DNA of 64,000 nucleotides from positions 62,001-126,000 of the forward strand of contig NZ_BAABLD010000010.1 of the NCBI RefSeq assembly GCF_039544165.1, given 5' to 3'. The notes beneath the pieces are model-generated. The model worked only from the letters and a program-made list of their open reading frames with translations. It was not told the origin of the DNA and searched no databases. The DNA comes from Viridibacterium curvum. GTDB lineage: Bacteria > Pseudomonadota > Gammaproteobacteria > Burkholderiales > Rhodocyclaceae. Positions 51,073 to 60,231 of the stretch are shown piece by piece. Numbering within the stretch: the first letter of the stretch is position 1; every line of letters starts with the position of its first letter. The translations under genes were made by a program, and so were the position numbers.

Positions 51073-51570
51073 ATGACCGACAAACTTACCCACTTTAACG
51101 CCTCCGGCGATGCCCACATGGTCGACGTGGGCAAAAAGGCCGAAACAGCCCGCCGCGCCGTTGCTGCCGGGAGCATCCGCATGCAGGCGGCGACGCTGCA
51201 ACGCGTGCTGACAGGCACGGCAGGTAAAGGCGACGTCATTGGTGTCGCACGCGTCGCGGCCATCATGGCGGCCAAGCGCACGGGTGAGCTGATTCCGCTG
51301 TGCCACCCCCTGCCGCTGACACACGTCGATGTGCAGTTCGAGATCGACGAAGCCCGCAGCAGCGTACGCTGCACCGCCACGACCGAAACGGTCGGCCGCA
51401 CTGGCGTCGAGATGGAGGCCATGACCGCCGTCAGCGTTGCGTTGCTCACGCTGTATGACATGCTCAAGGCCATGGATCGCGGCATGATCATCGAGTCAGT
51501 CCGCCTGCTGGAAAAGTCCGGCGGCAAATCCGGTCACTGGCGCGCGACAGAGTCCACACCGCAGCGCTGA
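51073..51570 (+). CDS. moaC: Cyclic pyranopterin monophosphate synthase
   Basis: Second step of molybdopterin synthesis, acting on the MoaA product. Motifs HMVDVGKKAETARRAV, LIPLCHPLPLTHV and GVEMEAMTAVSVALLT. 165 residues. Encoded apart from moaA-mobA, 59 bp divergent from the BepA-like gene. Confidence 0.96.
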   Translation: MTDKLTHFNASGDAHMVDVGKKAETARRAVAAGSIRMQAATLQRVLTGTAGKGDVIGVARVAAIMAAKRTGELIPLCHPLPLTHVDVQFEIDEARSSVRCTATTETVGRTGVEMEAMTAVSVALLTLYDMLKAMDRGMIIESVRLLEKSGGKSGHWRATESTPQR

Positions 51571-51697
51571 ACACCCACCATCGCGCTACCGGCTTCAAGC
51601 GCCACGCCTGGTGTGCTGAGTTGTCACATTTGCGCGGTAGATCGCGACCGCCCGAGCCCGGTATATTGCGCCCCCATTACAGCCGTCCCCTTCACAC

Positions 51698-53239
51698 ATG
51701 GCTCTGGAAATCGAACTCAAGCTGGCCTTCCCGCCCGGCACACAGGCGCAGATAGCCGCTCACCCGCTCTTTGCCAGCGCCGCCAAAGTCGGTCGCGCCA
51801 GTACGCTGGAGAACGTCTACTTCGACACGCCGGGCCTGTTGCTGGGTGATGCACGCATCGCCCTGCGCACGCGCCGCATCGGTAACCGCACGCTGCAGAC
51901 CATCAAGTGCGCGCGGGCGTCATCAGGCGGTCTCTCCGCACGCCCGGAGTGGGAGCACCCGTTCCGTGACGCCTTCGACTTCTCACACGTCGACGACGAT
52001 GCGACACGTGCGCTGCTCGAAACGCATGCTGACGAAATCACTCCGTTGTTCTCGACCGTCTTCAAACGGGAAACCCGCGAGTACGCTCCGCGGACAGGCG
52101 TGCGCATCCTGATGATGCTCGACACCGGCAGCGTACGCGCTGGCGACAAGGAACGCCCCATCGCCGAACTGGAGCTGGAACTTGTCGAAGGCAGCGGCAG
52201 TGATCTCATCGACCTCGCCATGCAACTGGCCATCGATCTGCCATTGACCCCCGAAGACACCAGCAAGGCCGAACGCGGTTACCAGCTTTTCCTCAATACG
52301 CCACCGACAGCCCTGCGCGCGCCACGCAACCGCCTGACGGCAGACATGACGCTGACCCAGGCCTTCCACCAGCTCGCCAGCGACACGCTGCGCTGCTGGC
52401 AGGGCAACATGCTCGGTGCCCTGCGGCATGACGACCCGGAATTCATCCACCAGTTGCGTGTCGCTCTGCGCCGCCTGCGCACCCTGTTGCGCGTCTTCGA
52501 GGCGCACCTGCCACTGGGCTTTGCCGGTCACTGGCAACTTGAGCTGGGCCACCTCGCCGCCTCGCTCGGCGGTGCGCGCGACATGGATGTGCTGCGCGAC
52601 GCCGTACTGTCGGCACCGGGCTGCGCCACTGGCGCACCAGATTTCGCCGCACTCTATTCGCAGGTCTCCGTCACGGCCGCGCACGCCCGCACCCAGGCCC
52701 TCGGCGTGCTGGCCGCCCCGCCCAGCAGACTGCTCCTGTTGCAGTTCCTCAAGGCACTGCACGCATTGCTTGATCGCACCACGGAAAGTGTCGATGACGC
52801 CGAGCCCGCACGACTCGTCGAATTTGCTGCCGATAACCTGCGCCGTCTGCGCAAGCGCGTCGCCGCCCGCCTGACCCTGGCCGCCAGCAGCGCGGCCACC
52901 GAAGACCTGCACAGCCTGCGGATTGCCTGCAAACGCCTGCGTTACGCCAGCGACTTCTTTGCCAGCCTCTTCGATGACAAGGCCATGCGACGCTACCAGC
53001 GCGCACTGAGCGACGCCCTGGACAGTCTGGGCGAGATCAACGATGTGTCCGTCGGGTTGGAGCGACTTAAAGACTGGCAAGTCCAGCACCCGCAAACCAC
53101 GGCGGCCATCGTCTGGGTGGGTGGGTGGCATGCGGCACATGCCGAAAAGCGCAGCAGCCGCGCACTCAAGCGCGTCGCAAACCTGCTGGACGAAGTGCCG
53201 CCCTGGCAAAAATCGCGTAACGCAAAGGGCGCAAAATAA
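51698..53239 (+). CDS. CYTH and CHAD domain protein
   Basis: 513 residues. N-terminal CYTH (triphosphate tunnel metalloenzyme) domain with the E-x-E-x-K motif (LEIELKL) and paired basic strands, a likely inorganic-triphosphatase fold. The C-terminal CHAD domain is helical and rich in conserved His and Arg (HQLRVALRRLRTLLRVFE, then LHSLRIACKRLRYASDFF), and binds polyphosphate. Together they suggest a polyphosphate-associated hydrolase. sixA follows after 38 bp on the same strand. Confidence 0.92.
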   Translation: MALEIELKLAFPPGTQAQIAAHPLFASAAKVGRASTLENVYFDTPGLLLGDARIALRTRRIGNRTLQTIKCARASSGGLSARPEWEHPFRDAFDFSHVDDDATRALLETHADEITPLFSTVFKRETREYAPRTGVRILMMLDTGSVRAGDKERPIAELELELVEGSGSDLIDLAMQLAIDLPLTPEDTSKAERGYQLFLNTPPTALRAPRNRLTADMTLTQAFHQLASDTLRCWQGNMLGALRHDDPEFIHQLRVALRRLRTLLRVFEAHLPLGFAGHWQLELGHLAASLGGARDMDVLRDAVLSAPGCATGAPDFAALYSQVSVTAAHARTQALGVLAAPPSRLLLLQFLKALHALLDRTTESVDDAEPARLVEFAADNLRRLRKRVAARLTLAASSAATEDLHSLRIACKRLRYASDFFASLFDDKAMRRYQRALSDALDSLGEINDVSVGLERLKDWQVQHPQTTAAIVWVGGWHAAHAEKRSSRALKRVANLLDEVPPWQKSRNAKGAK

Positions 53240-53277
53240 GCGCCCGCTCGTAACCGTCACTCACTGACAAGAAGTCT

Positions 53278-53730
53278 ATGGATCTTCTGCTCTGGCGCCA
53301 CGCCGAAGCTGCCGACGGCAGCCCTGACGAAACCCGCCCCCTGACTGCCAAGGGCCTCAAGCAAGCGCAACGCATCGCTGCCTGGCTCGACGAGCACGCC
53401 CCGACCGACATCCGCATTCTCGTCAGCCCGGCATTGCGCACACAGCAAACCATCCTGGCTTGGACCAAGCGTTTTGAAACCTGCGAAGACGTCAGCACGC
53501 GTTCCGACGCGCCGACACTTCTGGCCGCCACAGGCTGGCCCAGTGCGGGGGGCGCCGTGATGGTCGTAGGGCATCAGCCTTCACTGGGACGCGCGGCATC
53601 TTTGCTGCTGTCCGGCGTCGATGAAGAACTGAGTTTCCGCAAGGGAGCGCTGTGGTGGTTCAAGCTGCGCGAACGCGATGAGCAAGAGCAGGTCGTGCTG
53701 CGCGCCGTCGTCTCGGCCGACATGCTCTGA
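53278..53730 (+). CDS. sixA: Phosphohistidine phosphatase SixA
   Basis: Histidine-phosphatase superfamily with the RHG-type motif LLWRHAEA near the start and a second His in GHQPSLGR. SixA removes phosphate from histidine phosphotransfer proteins and PTS-Ntr components. 150 residues. The upstream CYTH/CHAD gene is a common neighbour of SixA-like phosphatases. Confidence 0.92.
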   Translation: MDLLLWRHAEAADGSPDETRPLTAKGLKQAQRIAAWLDEHAPTDIRILVSPALRTQQTILAWTKRFETCEDVSTRSDAPTLLAATGWPSAGGAVMVVGHQPSLGRAASLLLSGVDEELSFRKGALWWFKLRERDEQEQVVLRAVVSADML

Positions 53731-53755
53731 GCTGCAGCCGCGGCTTGCCTGGCTC

Positions 53756-54646
53756 TTACTTGGCTGTATAGCGCTCGAAAGACATGGTGAAGACACTGCC
53801 ACGTCCATCACGCGAGCGATGCACCAGGTTGCCCCCCAGGCGCCGCACGATGCGTTGCGCCAGCACGATTCCCAGCGCACGGTCAGGCAAGCGCTGACCG
53901 TAAGTCGAGAAAGGCTTGAACACCAGGTCCTGCAGCTCGGGCGCCACGCCACCGCTGGTGTCGCGCACCTCCAGCCACACCTGGCTACCACGGCGGCGGC
54001 AACCGATCAGCACGCCCCCTTCTTCGGTCATGCGCAGGGCATGCGAGACGAGTTTGTCGAGTGCGCGCGCCAGCTGGGCCTCGTCGGCCCACACCTTGAT
54101 GCTGGTCGGAACGTAGCGCAAATGGATGGAGCGCATGTGCGCCTCGCCCAGCCACGCCGCCACCGTGCTGGTCATCAACGCACCGAGCGAGACCGGCTTG
54201 AGGTCGAAGGCAATACGGCCCGACTCGAGCTTGGCGATGGCCATCACGTCCTCGAACTGCAGCGACAGGGTCTCGGCCGCTGTCTCCATGCCCGCTACGA
54301 GTTGACGCGAATTGGGCTGCAGCTCATGTGTCGCCAGCGTTGCGGAATACAGCGACAAAGCCTGCAAGGGCTGGCGCAGGTCGTGCCCGACAACAGACAG
54401 GAAAGCCAATGCATCCTGCGAACCCGTGTCCTGATCGATCTCGGGCGCAGCGCCGGCCTCTTCGCGCGGACAGGCCATGCATTGATACACCCGCCAAAGC
54501 GCCCACAACAGGCTGCCGAGCAGGACCAGGAACCAGACGATGATGAGCGGCGATACCAGTGACAGACTCAGCATCAGACCTGCTGACGCCATCAATGCCG
54601 CGACAAGGGCGATCAGCAGTCCGCGTGCTGCGCCTGCCTCACGCAT
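53756..54646 (-). CDS. Sensor histidine kinase with degenerate ATP-binding domain
   Basis: Two N-terminal membrane helices with almost no periplasmic part, a HisKA dimerisation helix with phospho-acceptor His88 (VVGHDLRQPLQAL), and an HATPase-like domain. The domain keeps the general fold, but its nucleotide motifs are altered. Both N-box Asn residues are missing (KLVSHALRMT instead of NLVSNALRYT; about residues 197 and 201). The G1 box reads DTSGG instead of DTGxG. The usual GLGLGL of G2 is replaced by DRALGI. Kinase activity is doubtful; a phosphatase or partner-dependent role is possible. Starts within the end of the response-regulator gene. Confidence 0.82.
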   Translation of the reverse strand: MREAGAARGLLIALVAALMASAGLMLSLSLVSPLIIVWFLVLLGSLLWALWRVYQCMACPREEAGAAPEIDQDTGSQDALAFLSVVGHDLRQPLQALSLYSATLATHELQPNSRQLVAGMETAAETLSLQFEDVMAIAKLESGRIAFDLKPVSLGALMTSTVAAWLGEAHMRSIHLRYVPTSIKVWADEAQLARALDKLVSHALRMTEEGGVLIGCRRRGSQVWLEVRDTSGGVAPELQDLVFKPFSTYGQRLPDRALGIVLAQRIVRRLGGNLVHRSRDGRGSVFTMSFERYTAK

Positions 54647-55277
54647 CGTCGGACGGCATCGCCAGATTGAGCGATTGGCCAACGAGGATGGCCTGCGAGC
54701 GGGTGTTCACGCCCAGCACCTGGTATACCGAGGTGAGATGCATCTTGACCGTACGCTCGGAGAGATCGAGCTTGATCGCGATCTCCTTGTTCGACAGGCC
54801 TTCCATGAGACAGCACAGCACGCGTTCCTGCTTGGGACTGAGCTTGGGGCGCGGACGGCTCTCGCCCAGTGCGCGTACCGGCTCGTCGAAGAAGCGGCGA
54901 CCGGACAACAAGACGCGTACGCCTTCGACGAGGGCATTGGGTGCCATCGACTTGCTGAGGAAGCCATCGACGTCGGCCTCGCGAGCCAACTGGCGATAAA
55001 TGGGCGCATCCTGACCGGAAAATACCGCCACCGGCACGCCGGGCGCTTCGCGGCGCAAGGTGCTCAGCAGACGCAGACCGTCGCTGTCGGGCAGCTTGAG
55101 GTCCAGCAGGACGAGATGGAATTTGGTCCCGCTACGCAGCGAGGCCACGGCTTCCTGCGCGGTGGATGCACAGGTGATGTGCCCCCCGGAGAGAAGCGGC
55201 TCAAGCATGGCCGACAAAGCGTGTTGCAGGAGCGCGTGGTCGTCCACGAGCAGGATGTTGCGAACAAACGGGTTCAT
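54639..55277 (-). CDS. NarL/LuxR-type response regulator
   Basis: Receiver domain with the acidic pair (LLVDDHALL), phospho-Asp in VLLDLKLPD and Lys in FLSKS; C-terminal LuxR helix-turn-helix (LSPKQERVLCCLMEGLSNKEIAIKLDLSERTVKMHL). Start at the ATG at 55277; the frame extends ten codons to 55307. 212 residues. Stop overlaps the kinase start by eight bases. It lies downstream of the light-operon candidate on the same strand with a 236-bp gap, so it probably has its own promoter. Confidence 0.9.
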   Translation of the reverse strand: MNPFVRNILLVDDHALLQHALSAMLEPLLSGGHITCASTAQEAVASLRSGTKFHLVLLDLKLPDSDGLRLLSTLRREAPGVPVAVFSGQDAPIYRQLAREADVDGFLSKSMAPNALVEGVRVLLSGRRFFDEPVRALGESRPRPKLSPKQERVLCCLMEGLSNKEIAIKLDLSERTVKMHLTSVYQVLGVNTRSQAILVGQSLNLAMPSDDA

Positions 55278-55513
55278 CTTGGCTTTCTCACGTCGTACCC
55301 ACATCAACGTCGCGCCCGCAACCAGTCCTGCATCGACCGCTGCGATTCCGGACCAACCAGATAGTCTTCCGGTCGTCCTGACTGCTTTCCGCGCGACCCG
55401 ACGATTACTGTCGAGCCGGGATTCCGCTGTTACAAACCGTTACGAAAACCGGCATACGGCGCACAACGTTACCCTGCAGTTCGCGAAGGGTACCCCAATC
55501 TGCGACGTTTTTG

Positions 55514-55951
55514 CTAAAGGCGGGACATGGGGGCAGTCAGCCGGCGCGTCAGCCAGCGGATGAGAGGACCAACGAGCGGCAGCCCGGCGTAGATTTCACG
55601 CGCAGGGTCCCAGTAATCACGGTGGCTGCAGACCTTCCCCTCCGCGTCGAAAAGCAAGGCTGTCGCCCCAGGCACAACCTTCGCCTGGCCCTGCGAGACA
55701 AACTCGAAACGCCAGCGCAGCATGGCCTCGTTGTCGAGGACGAAGGCGCGCTCCACAACAAAGCGCGGCAGCTCGACCTGTCGGAACATGTGCTCAAAGA
55801 TCGCGCCGATGGCAGCAACGCCGCGCACATCGTTGAAGGGGTCTATGAAGTGCGCATCCGCCGCGTAGTGCGTCGCCACCTGCGCCACGCTGTCTGGCGT
55901 CAGCGTCTCGTACCAGCGCACCAGCGCATCCAGCCGGGCTTGCGTGTTCAT
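55514..55951 (-). CDS. SnoaL-like/NTF2-fold protein
   Basis: 145 residues; a cone-shaped NTF2-type fold is suggested by the N-terminal helix-rich start (LVRWYETLTPDSVAQVATHY), HFIDPFNDVRG and the DYWDPAREIY C-terminal strand. SnoaL-like proteins are small hydrolases, isomerases or binding partners. Last gene of the nine-gene operon and coupled to the SDR gene (ATGA). Confidence 0.85.
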   Translation of the reverse strand: MNTQARLDALVRWYETLTPDSVAQVATHYAADAHFIDPFNDVRGVAAIGAIFEHMFRQVELPRFVVERAFVLDNEAMLRWRFEFVSQGQAKVVPGATALLFDAEGKVCSHRDYWDPAREIYAGLPLVGPLIRWLTRRLTAPMSRL

Positions 55952-56727
55952 GCCAGCCTCCCGACGAGACGGAAGTAGGCCCATCTCGGCAGCAAGCCCA
56001 GGCATTTGAGAAAGCCGCTGAAGCGCCACGGGAAGTGGATCTCGAAACGCCCTGCACGCAGGCCGCGCAGGATGTTGTCTGCCGCCTGCGCAGCGGTGAT
56101 CAGCGCGGGCATGTGGAAGTCGTTCTGCGCGGTAAGGGGCGTCTCGACGAAACCGGGACTCACGATGGTGACGGCGATGCCGCGCGGCGCGAGATCGATG
56201 TAGAGACTCTCGGCGAGATTGATGAGCGCAGCCTTGCCCGGCCCATAGGCGACAGCCTTGGGCAAACCGCCGTAACCGGCCACACTGCCGACGATGACGA
56301 CGTGACCGCTGCCCCGCGCCAGCATGTCGGGCAAACACGCAGACAGCCCCCCATAGACACCCATCAGGTTGGTCTCGAAGGTCTGCCGCGCCGTCGCCAG
56401 CCCTGCAGGGGTCGCCAGATCCCAGGCACGCAGGGGGGCGTAGGTACCGGCATTGAGCACGACCACATCGATGCCACCGAGTGCGGAACGCGCCTGCGCC
56501 TCTGCCCCGGGCCAGGCGCTGGCGTCGCTGACATCCAGAGGCACGGCGACAGCGCCTGGCACGCTATCCGCTGCCGCCTGCAGGCGGGACACATTGCGCG
56601 CCGACATCACGATGCGAGCGCCTTGCGCCGACAGCCTTTCCGCAAGGGCCAGGCCGATGCCGGTGGACGCGCCGACGACCCACACGCGCTTGCCGCGCCA
56701 GTCGCTGATCTTCGGATTGAGTGCCAT
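55948..56727 (-). CDS. Short-chain dehydrogenase/reductase
   Basis: NAD(P)-binding SDR with cofactor motif VVGASTGIGLALA, NAGTY, catalytic Ser (VGSVAGYGG) and YGPGKAALI (Tyr and Lys). 259 residues. The C-terminal 60 residues after the SDR core extend with a basic, hydrophobic tail. Substrate unknown; gene context suggests a lipid or membrane-derived carbonyl. Confidence 0.88.
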   Translation of the reverse strand: MALNPKISDWRGKRVWVVGASTGIGLALAERLSAQGARIVMSARNVSRLQAAADSVPGAVAVPLDVSDASAWPGAEAQARSALGGIDVVVLNAGTYAPLRAWDLATPAGLATARQTFETNLMGVYGGLSACLPDMLARGSGHVVIVGSVAGYGGLPKAVAYGPGKAALINLAESLYIDLAPRGIAVTIVSPGFVETPLTAQNDFHMPALITAAQAADNILRGLRAGRFEIHFPWRFSGFLKCLGLLPRWAYFRLVGRLA

Positions 56728-56728
56728 G

Positions 56729-57259
56729 TCAGCGCTTCTTGAACGACAGGGTCACTTCGCCGAGGTGGATGCCGAACTTGCTCATCGCCGAGACGTTGAG
56801 CATCACCTTGTCATCCATGAGGTACATCCAGTCGTCGAAATCCACGTTGTAGATCTTGCCGTCAACGTCGAGCGCCATCACGTAGCGCCAACGCAGTGCG
56901 TTGCCGGCCAGCTCGCCGCGCGCCTCGCCGACCACGTCGGCCGCCGTGCCGATGTAGCTGCCGTCGCTCTGGCGCTTGAGCGTCCAGATGCGCTGCTGCG
57001 TTGTGCCGTCGCTGTAGACGAAGCGCTCGTCCAATACACCAGTATCTCCCTGCCACTTGCTATCGATGACCACGGTGAAGCGCTTGACGACCTTGCCGGA
57101 GCGGTCGCGGAAGATGCCCCAGGCGTCCACCGTGCCATTGAAGTAGGTACGCAGGTCCAGCGTCGGATTTTCTTTCGCGTAGTCACCGATCTCGACGCTG
57201 GCACAGCTCATCAGCAGACCGGCCAGACACAGCAGCAACAGGTTTTTCAGATGTTTCAT
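56729..57259 (-). CDS. DUF3833 lipoprotein
   Basis: 176 residues with lipoprotein signal MKHLKNLLLLCLAGLLMSC; the lipobox Cys is residue 19. The body is a beta-barrel-like DUF3833 domain (RTYFNGTVDAWGIFRDRSG, VDFDDWMYLMDDKV). Likely an outer-membrane lipid-binding protein. Start ATG lies one base after the MFS stop. Confidence 0.9.
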   Translation of the reverse strand: MKHLKNLLLLCLAGLLMSCASVEIGDYAKENPTLDLRTYFNGTVDAWGIFRDRSGKVVKRFTVVIDSKWQGDTGVLDERFVYSDGTTQQRIWTLKRQSDGSYIGTAADVVGEARGELAGNALRWRYVMALDVDGKIYNVDFDDWMYLMDDKVMLNVSAMSKFGIHLGEVTLSFKKR

Positions 57260-57260
57260 G

Positions 57261-58505
57261 TCAGTTCTCCGCAATCAGGTGACGCCCTCGCCACAGCAAG
57301 GCCGCAGAAACAAGCTTGAGCGCCGCCGGCACGGCGGCGTAGACGACTGCCAGGGCTACCAGCCCATCCGCATCGCGCTGGCCCGGTGTGTATTTCAGCG
57401 ATTGCAGCAAGGGCAACGCCAGACCTGCTGCCAGTGCAAGGTTCAATTTGGTGACGAAGTTCCACCAACCAAAGCAGGCACCCGCCCCCAGGGAATCGCG
57501 CTCCACGGTGTCAGCCAGCATCGACGGTGGCAGCGCCAGGTCGGCCCCCAGCGCGAGGCCTGAGAGTGCACAGATCAACCCATACGCCACCACATCACCC
57601 GTGCCGAGTGTGCCCGCCCACACGAAGACGAGCACCGCCAGCAGCATCGCCGCGAGCCATGCGCGCAGCTTGCCGATGCGGCGCGACAACCACACCCAGC
57701 CCGGCAGGCCTGCTGCTGCGCAGACGAAGTAGATCGCCAGGAAAGCTCCCGACTTCGCTTCCGCCTGCAGCACGTCGGCAATGAAGAACAGCACCAGCGA
57801 TGCAGGGATCGCCGCCGCAATGCCACTGATCGCAAACACCCACAGCAGCGCGCGAAAGCGCGCACTGCGCACAGGTTCCAGCAGGGAGCTCTGGAGCTGG
57901 GGTGCCTGTACCGCACCCACTGAACGCAGCGGCGCAAAGCCCAGGGTCAGTGCTGCACACCCGAGCAGCAGCGCGACAAATACGACAGCCAGTCGCGCCA
58001 TGCCGGTCAGCGCGACATCCGACAGCAGCCCGGGCAGCACGGAAGCGAGCACCACGCCCACCAGCCCGAAGCCCTCGCGTGTCGCCGTGATGCGCGTGCG
58101 CTCGTGCGGGTCTTGGCTCAGCTCGGCGCCCCAGGCGTTGTGATTGACGCTGGCCAGCGAAAAGCCGAGATACACCAGGGCCAGCATGCTCACCAGCCAG
58201 ATCGCGCCCGGCGCATCGCTCAGTGGGCGTAACAGGCCCCACAGGCCAAGTGCCAGCGCAGGCAGGGCCAGCGCAATGCTCAGCTTGCGCTGCGGCCAGC
58301 GATCGCTGACGTGGCCGATCAGCGGATCGATGAAGGCGTCCCCCAGACGCGCGATCAGCAATACGGTGCCGACCAGCGCGAGCGACATGCCGAAGGCGCT
58401 GCTGTAGAGGTGGGGCACATGCACGTAGATCGGCAAGGCCACGAAGGCCAGCGGCAGACCGAAAATGCCATACGCAAAAATCGACCGCCCGGCCAGCACC
58501 GTCAC
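57261..58505 (-). CDS. MFS transporter, GPH-like
   Basis: About 12 transmembrane helices over 414 residues, with the glycoside-pentoside-hexuronide (MFS_2) pattern: DAFIDPLIGHVSDR after helix 2 and WGAELSQDPHERTRITATR in the central loop. The real substrate is unknown; in this gene set a lipid-linked or small organic substrate is possible. Start is GTG overlapping the upstream stop (GTGA). Confidence 0.88.
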   Translation of the reverse strand: MTVLAGRSIFAYGIFGLPLAFVALPIYVHVPHLYSSAFGMSLALVGTVLLIARLGDAFIDPLIGHVSDRWPQRKLSIALALPALALGLWGLLRPLSDAPGAIWLVSMLALVYLGFSLASVNHNAWGAELSQDPHERTRITATREGFGLVGVVLASVLPGLLSDVALTGMARLAVVFVALLLGCAALTLGFAPLRSVGAVQAPQLQSSLLEPVRSARFRALLWVFAISGIAAAIPASLVLFFIADVLQAEAKSGAFLAIYFVCAAAGLPGWVWLSRRIGKLRAWLAAMLLAVLVFVWAGTLGTGDVVAYGLICALSGLALGADLALPPSMLADTVERDSLGAGACFGWWNFVTKLNLALAAGLALPLLQSLKYTPGQRDADGLVALAVVYAAVPAALKLVSAALLWRGRHLIAEN

Positions 58506-59023
58506 GACTTCGATCCGAGCAGGCCGGCGCGTAGCGATGGCTCACGTGTGCGCGGATCGAGCCAGATATCGAAGAAGCGCCGCGCAAGCTCAACGTCGGC
58601 AATCTCACCCGTCGGCTTGCCATCGAGATAGAACGCAGCCCCCTTGCCCGGCAGGAAGACGCCTGTGATGTGCTGCCCTTCCTTCACGTCGGGGAAAACG
58701 CGCTCAAGCGCCTTCAACCATCGTGCCGCCTGCGCAGGCTCCAGCCGCCCCTGGCGCTGCATCTCGTCGATGCTGGCTGAGGCCAGCTTGTTGCCCTCGA
58801 AGTTGCGCGCGTAGGTGAGCTTCAGGGCGAACACCTTGGTGGGATCGAAATTAAGGCTGCTGACCCACAACTCGGCGTCGTAGAGCTTCAGGCCGAACCA
58901 GCGCATTTCGCCCTGCCCTTGCGCACGCCAGCTGTCAGCGTGCGAGCGGGCCGCGTCGGGAATGGCCTGCACGCCGGACGCCATCGCCCACAGGCAGATC
59001 AGCAGCGCAAGCCGGGCCTTCAT
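58502..59023 (-). CDS. Chalcone-isomerase-like exported protein
   Basis: 173 residues, signal peptide (LALLICLWAMASGVQA), then a chalcone-isomerase-fold body: MRWFGLKLYDAELWVSS, KLTYARNFEGNKLA, and a C-terminal FLPGKGAAFYLDGKPTGEI. The periplasmic family probably binds fatty acids or small hydrophobic molecules; catalysis is unproven. Coupled to cfa (ATGA) upstream and MFS downstream. Confidence 0.88.
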   Translation of the reverse strand: MKARLALLICLWAMASGVQAIPDAARSHADSWRAQGQGEMRWFGLKLYDAELWVSSLNFDPTKVFALKLTYARNFEGNKLASASIDEMQRQGRLEPAQAARWLKALERVFPDVKEGQHITGVFLPGKGAAFYLDGKPTGEIADVELARRFFDIWLDPRTREPSLRAGLLGSKS

Positions 59024-60231
59024 GACGCCCTCACCAGCGCAAAGTGATGCACATTGGTCGAGCCTGCGCGGAAGCCCGCCTCGCAGTAAGCGAGGTAGAA
59101 CTGCCACATGCGGATGAAGCGCTCGTCAAAGCCTTGCGCCAGCACCTCGGCACGCACCGCGTTGAAGCGTTGCATCCACTCGGCCAGGGTACGGGCGTAG
59201 TCGAGTCCGAAGGGCGTATCACTGACCAGCTTGAGACCCGCGCGCGTGCCTTCGCGCTGCAGCACCTCGGGCGAAAACAGCATGCCACCGGGAAAGATGT
59301 AGCGCTGAATGAAGTCGACATCGCGGCGGTAATGCGCAAACAGATCGTTGGCGATGCTGATGCCCTGAATCACGACCTTGCCGCCGGGCAGGACGCAGTC
59401 GTGCAGCTTGCGGAAGTAGGTCGGCCAGAACTTTTCACCCACGGCCTCGATCATTTCGATCGACACGACATGGTCGAATTTTCCTTCCATGTCGCGGTAA
59501 TCGCACAAATCGAGAATCACTTTGGACGAAAAACCGCCCTGCTCGGCACGCTGACGTGCCCACGCCAACTGCGACGGCGACAGGGTGATGCCGTGCACGC
59601 GACAACCAAACTCCAGACAGGCCACTTCGGCAAAACCGCCCCAACCGCAGCCCACTTCGAGAATGCGCTGACCCGGCCTGGCGTCCAGCTCGCGCAGGAT
59701 GCGGCGGTACTTCTCGCGTTGCGCCTCGGCCAGCGGGGTATCAGGCGTGGCATAGCAAGCGGCCGAGTAGGTCATCGTCTCGTCCAGCCACAGGCGGTAG
59801 AAGTCGTTACCCAGGTCGTAGTGCGCCTCGATGTTGCGACGCGAACCCTTTTTCGTGTTGGCGCGCAGCGCATGCCACAGGCGGTGGAAGATCAGGCGCA
59901 GCGCATCACCATGAATGGCGCGCGACAGGGACTCACGATTCTGGGCCAGCAATGTCAGCAGATCGGCCAGATGGTCGGTCTCCCATTCACCCGCCATGAA
60001 GGACTCGCCAAAGCCGATGGAACCGCGCGTGAAGACGGCATCGAACATGCCCCAGTCATGCACGCGCAGATTGGCAACGAGATGCGCGTCGCCAATGAGC
60101 TGGCTACTGCCATCCGGCAGATGCAGATTCACGGAGCCGCCCTTGAGGTGGCCCAGCATGCCGATGACCAGCTCGGCACTGCGCGGCCATTTGCCTTGCA
60201 GGGCGACGGATTGATGCAGGGTTGTAGTCAT
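59020..60231 (-). CDS. cfa: Cyclopropane-fatty-acid synthase-like methyltransferase
   Basis: SAM-dependent methyltransferase acting on unsaturated acyl chains of membrane phospholipids. SAM motif LEVGCGWGGFAE; the Cfa-type active-site segments MTYSAACYA and VSIEMIEAVGEKFW are present. Start ATG at 60231 overlaps the DUF1365 stop; the frame upstream of it is not family-like. 403 residues. Paired with DUF1365 and an FAD oxidoreductase, the context of UfaM/UfaO-like lipid-methylating enzymes. The product could be cyclopropane or furan-type fatty acid; the sequence does not decide. Confidence 0.9.
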   Translation of the reverse strand: MTTTLHQSVALQGKWPRSAELVIGMLGHLKGGSVNLHLPDGSSQLIGDAHLVANLRVHDWGMFDAVFTRGSIGFGESFMAGEWETDHLADLLTLLAQNRESLSRAIHGDALRLIFHRLWHALRANTKKGSRRNIEAHYDLGNDFYRLWLDETMTYSAACYATPDTPLAEAQREKYRRILRELDARPGQRILEVGCGWGGFAEVACLEFGCRVHGITLSPSQLAWARQRAEQGGFSSKVILDLCDYRDMEGKFDHVVSIEMIEAVGEKFWPTYFRKLHDCVLPGGKVVIQGISIANDLFAHYRRDVDFIQRYIFPGGMLFSPEVLQREGTRAGLKLVSDTPFGLDYARTLAEWMQRFNAVRAEVLAQGFDERFIRMWQFYLAYCEAGFRAGSTNVHHFALVRAS

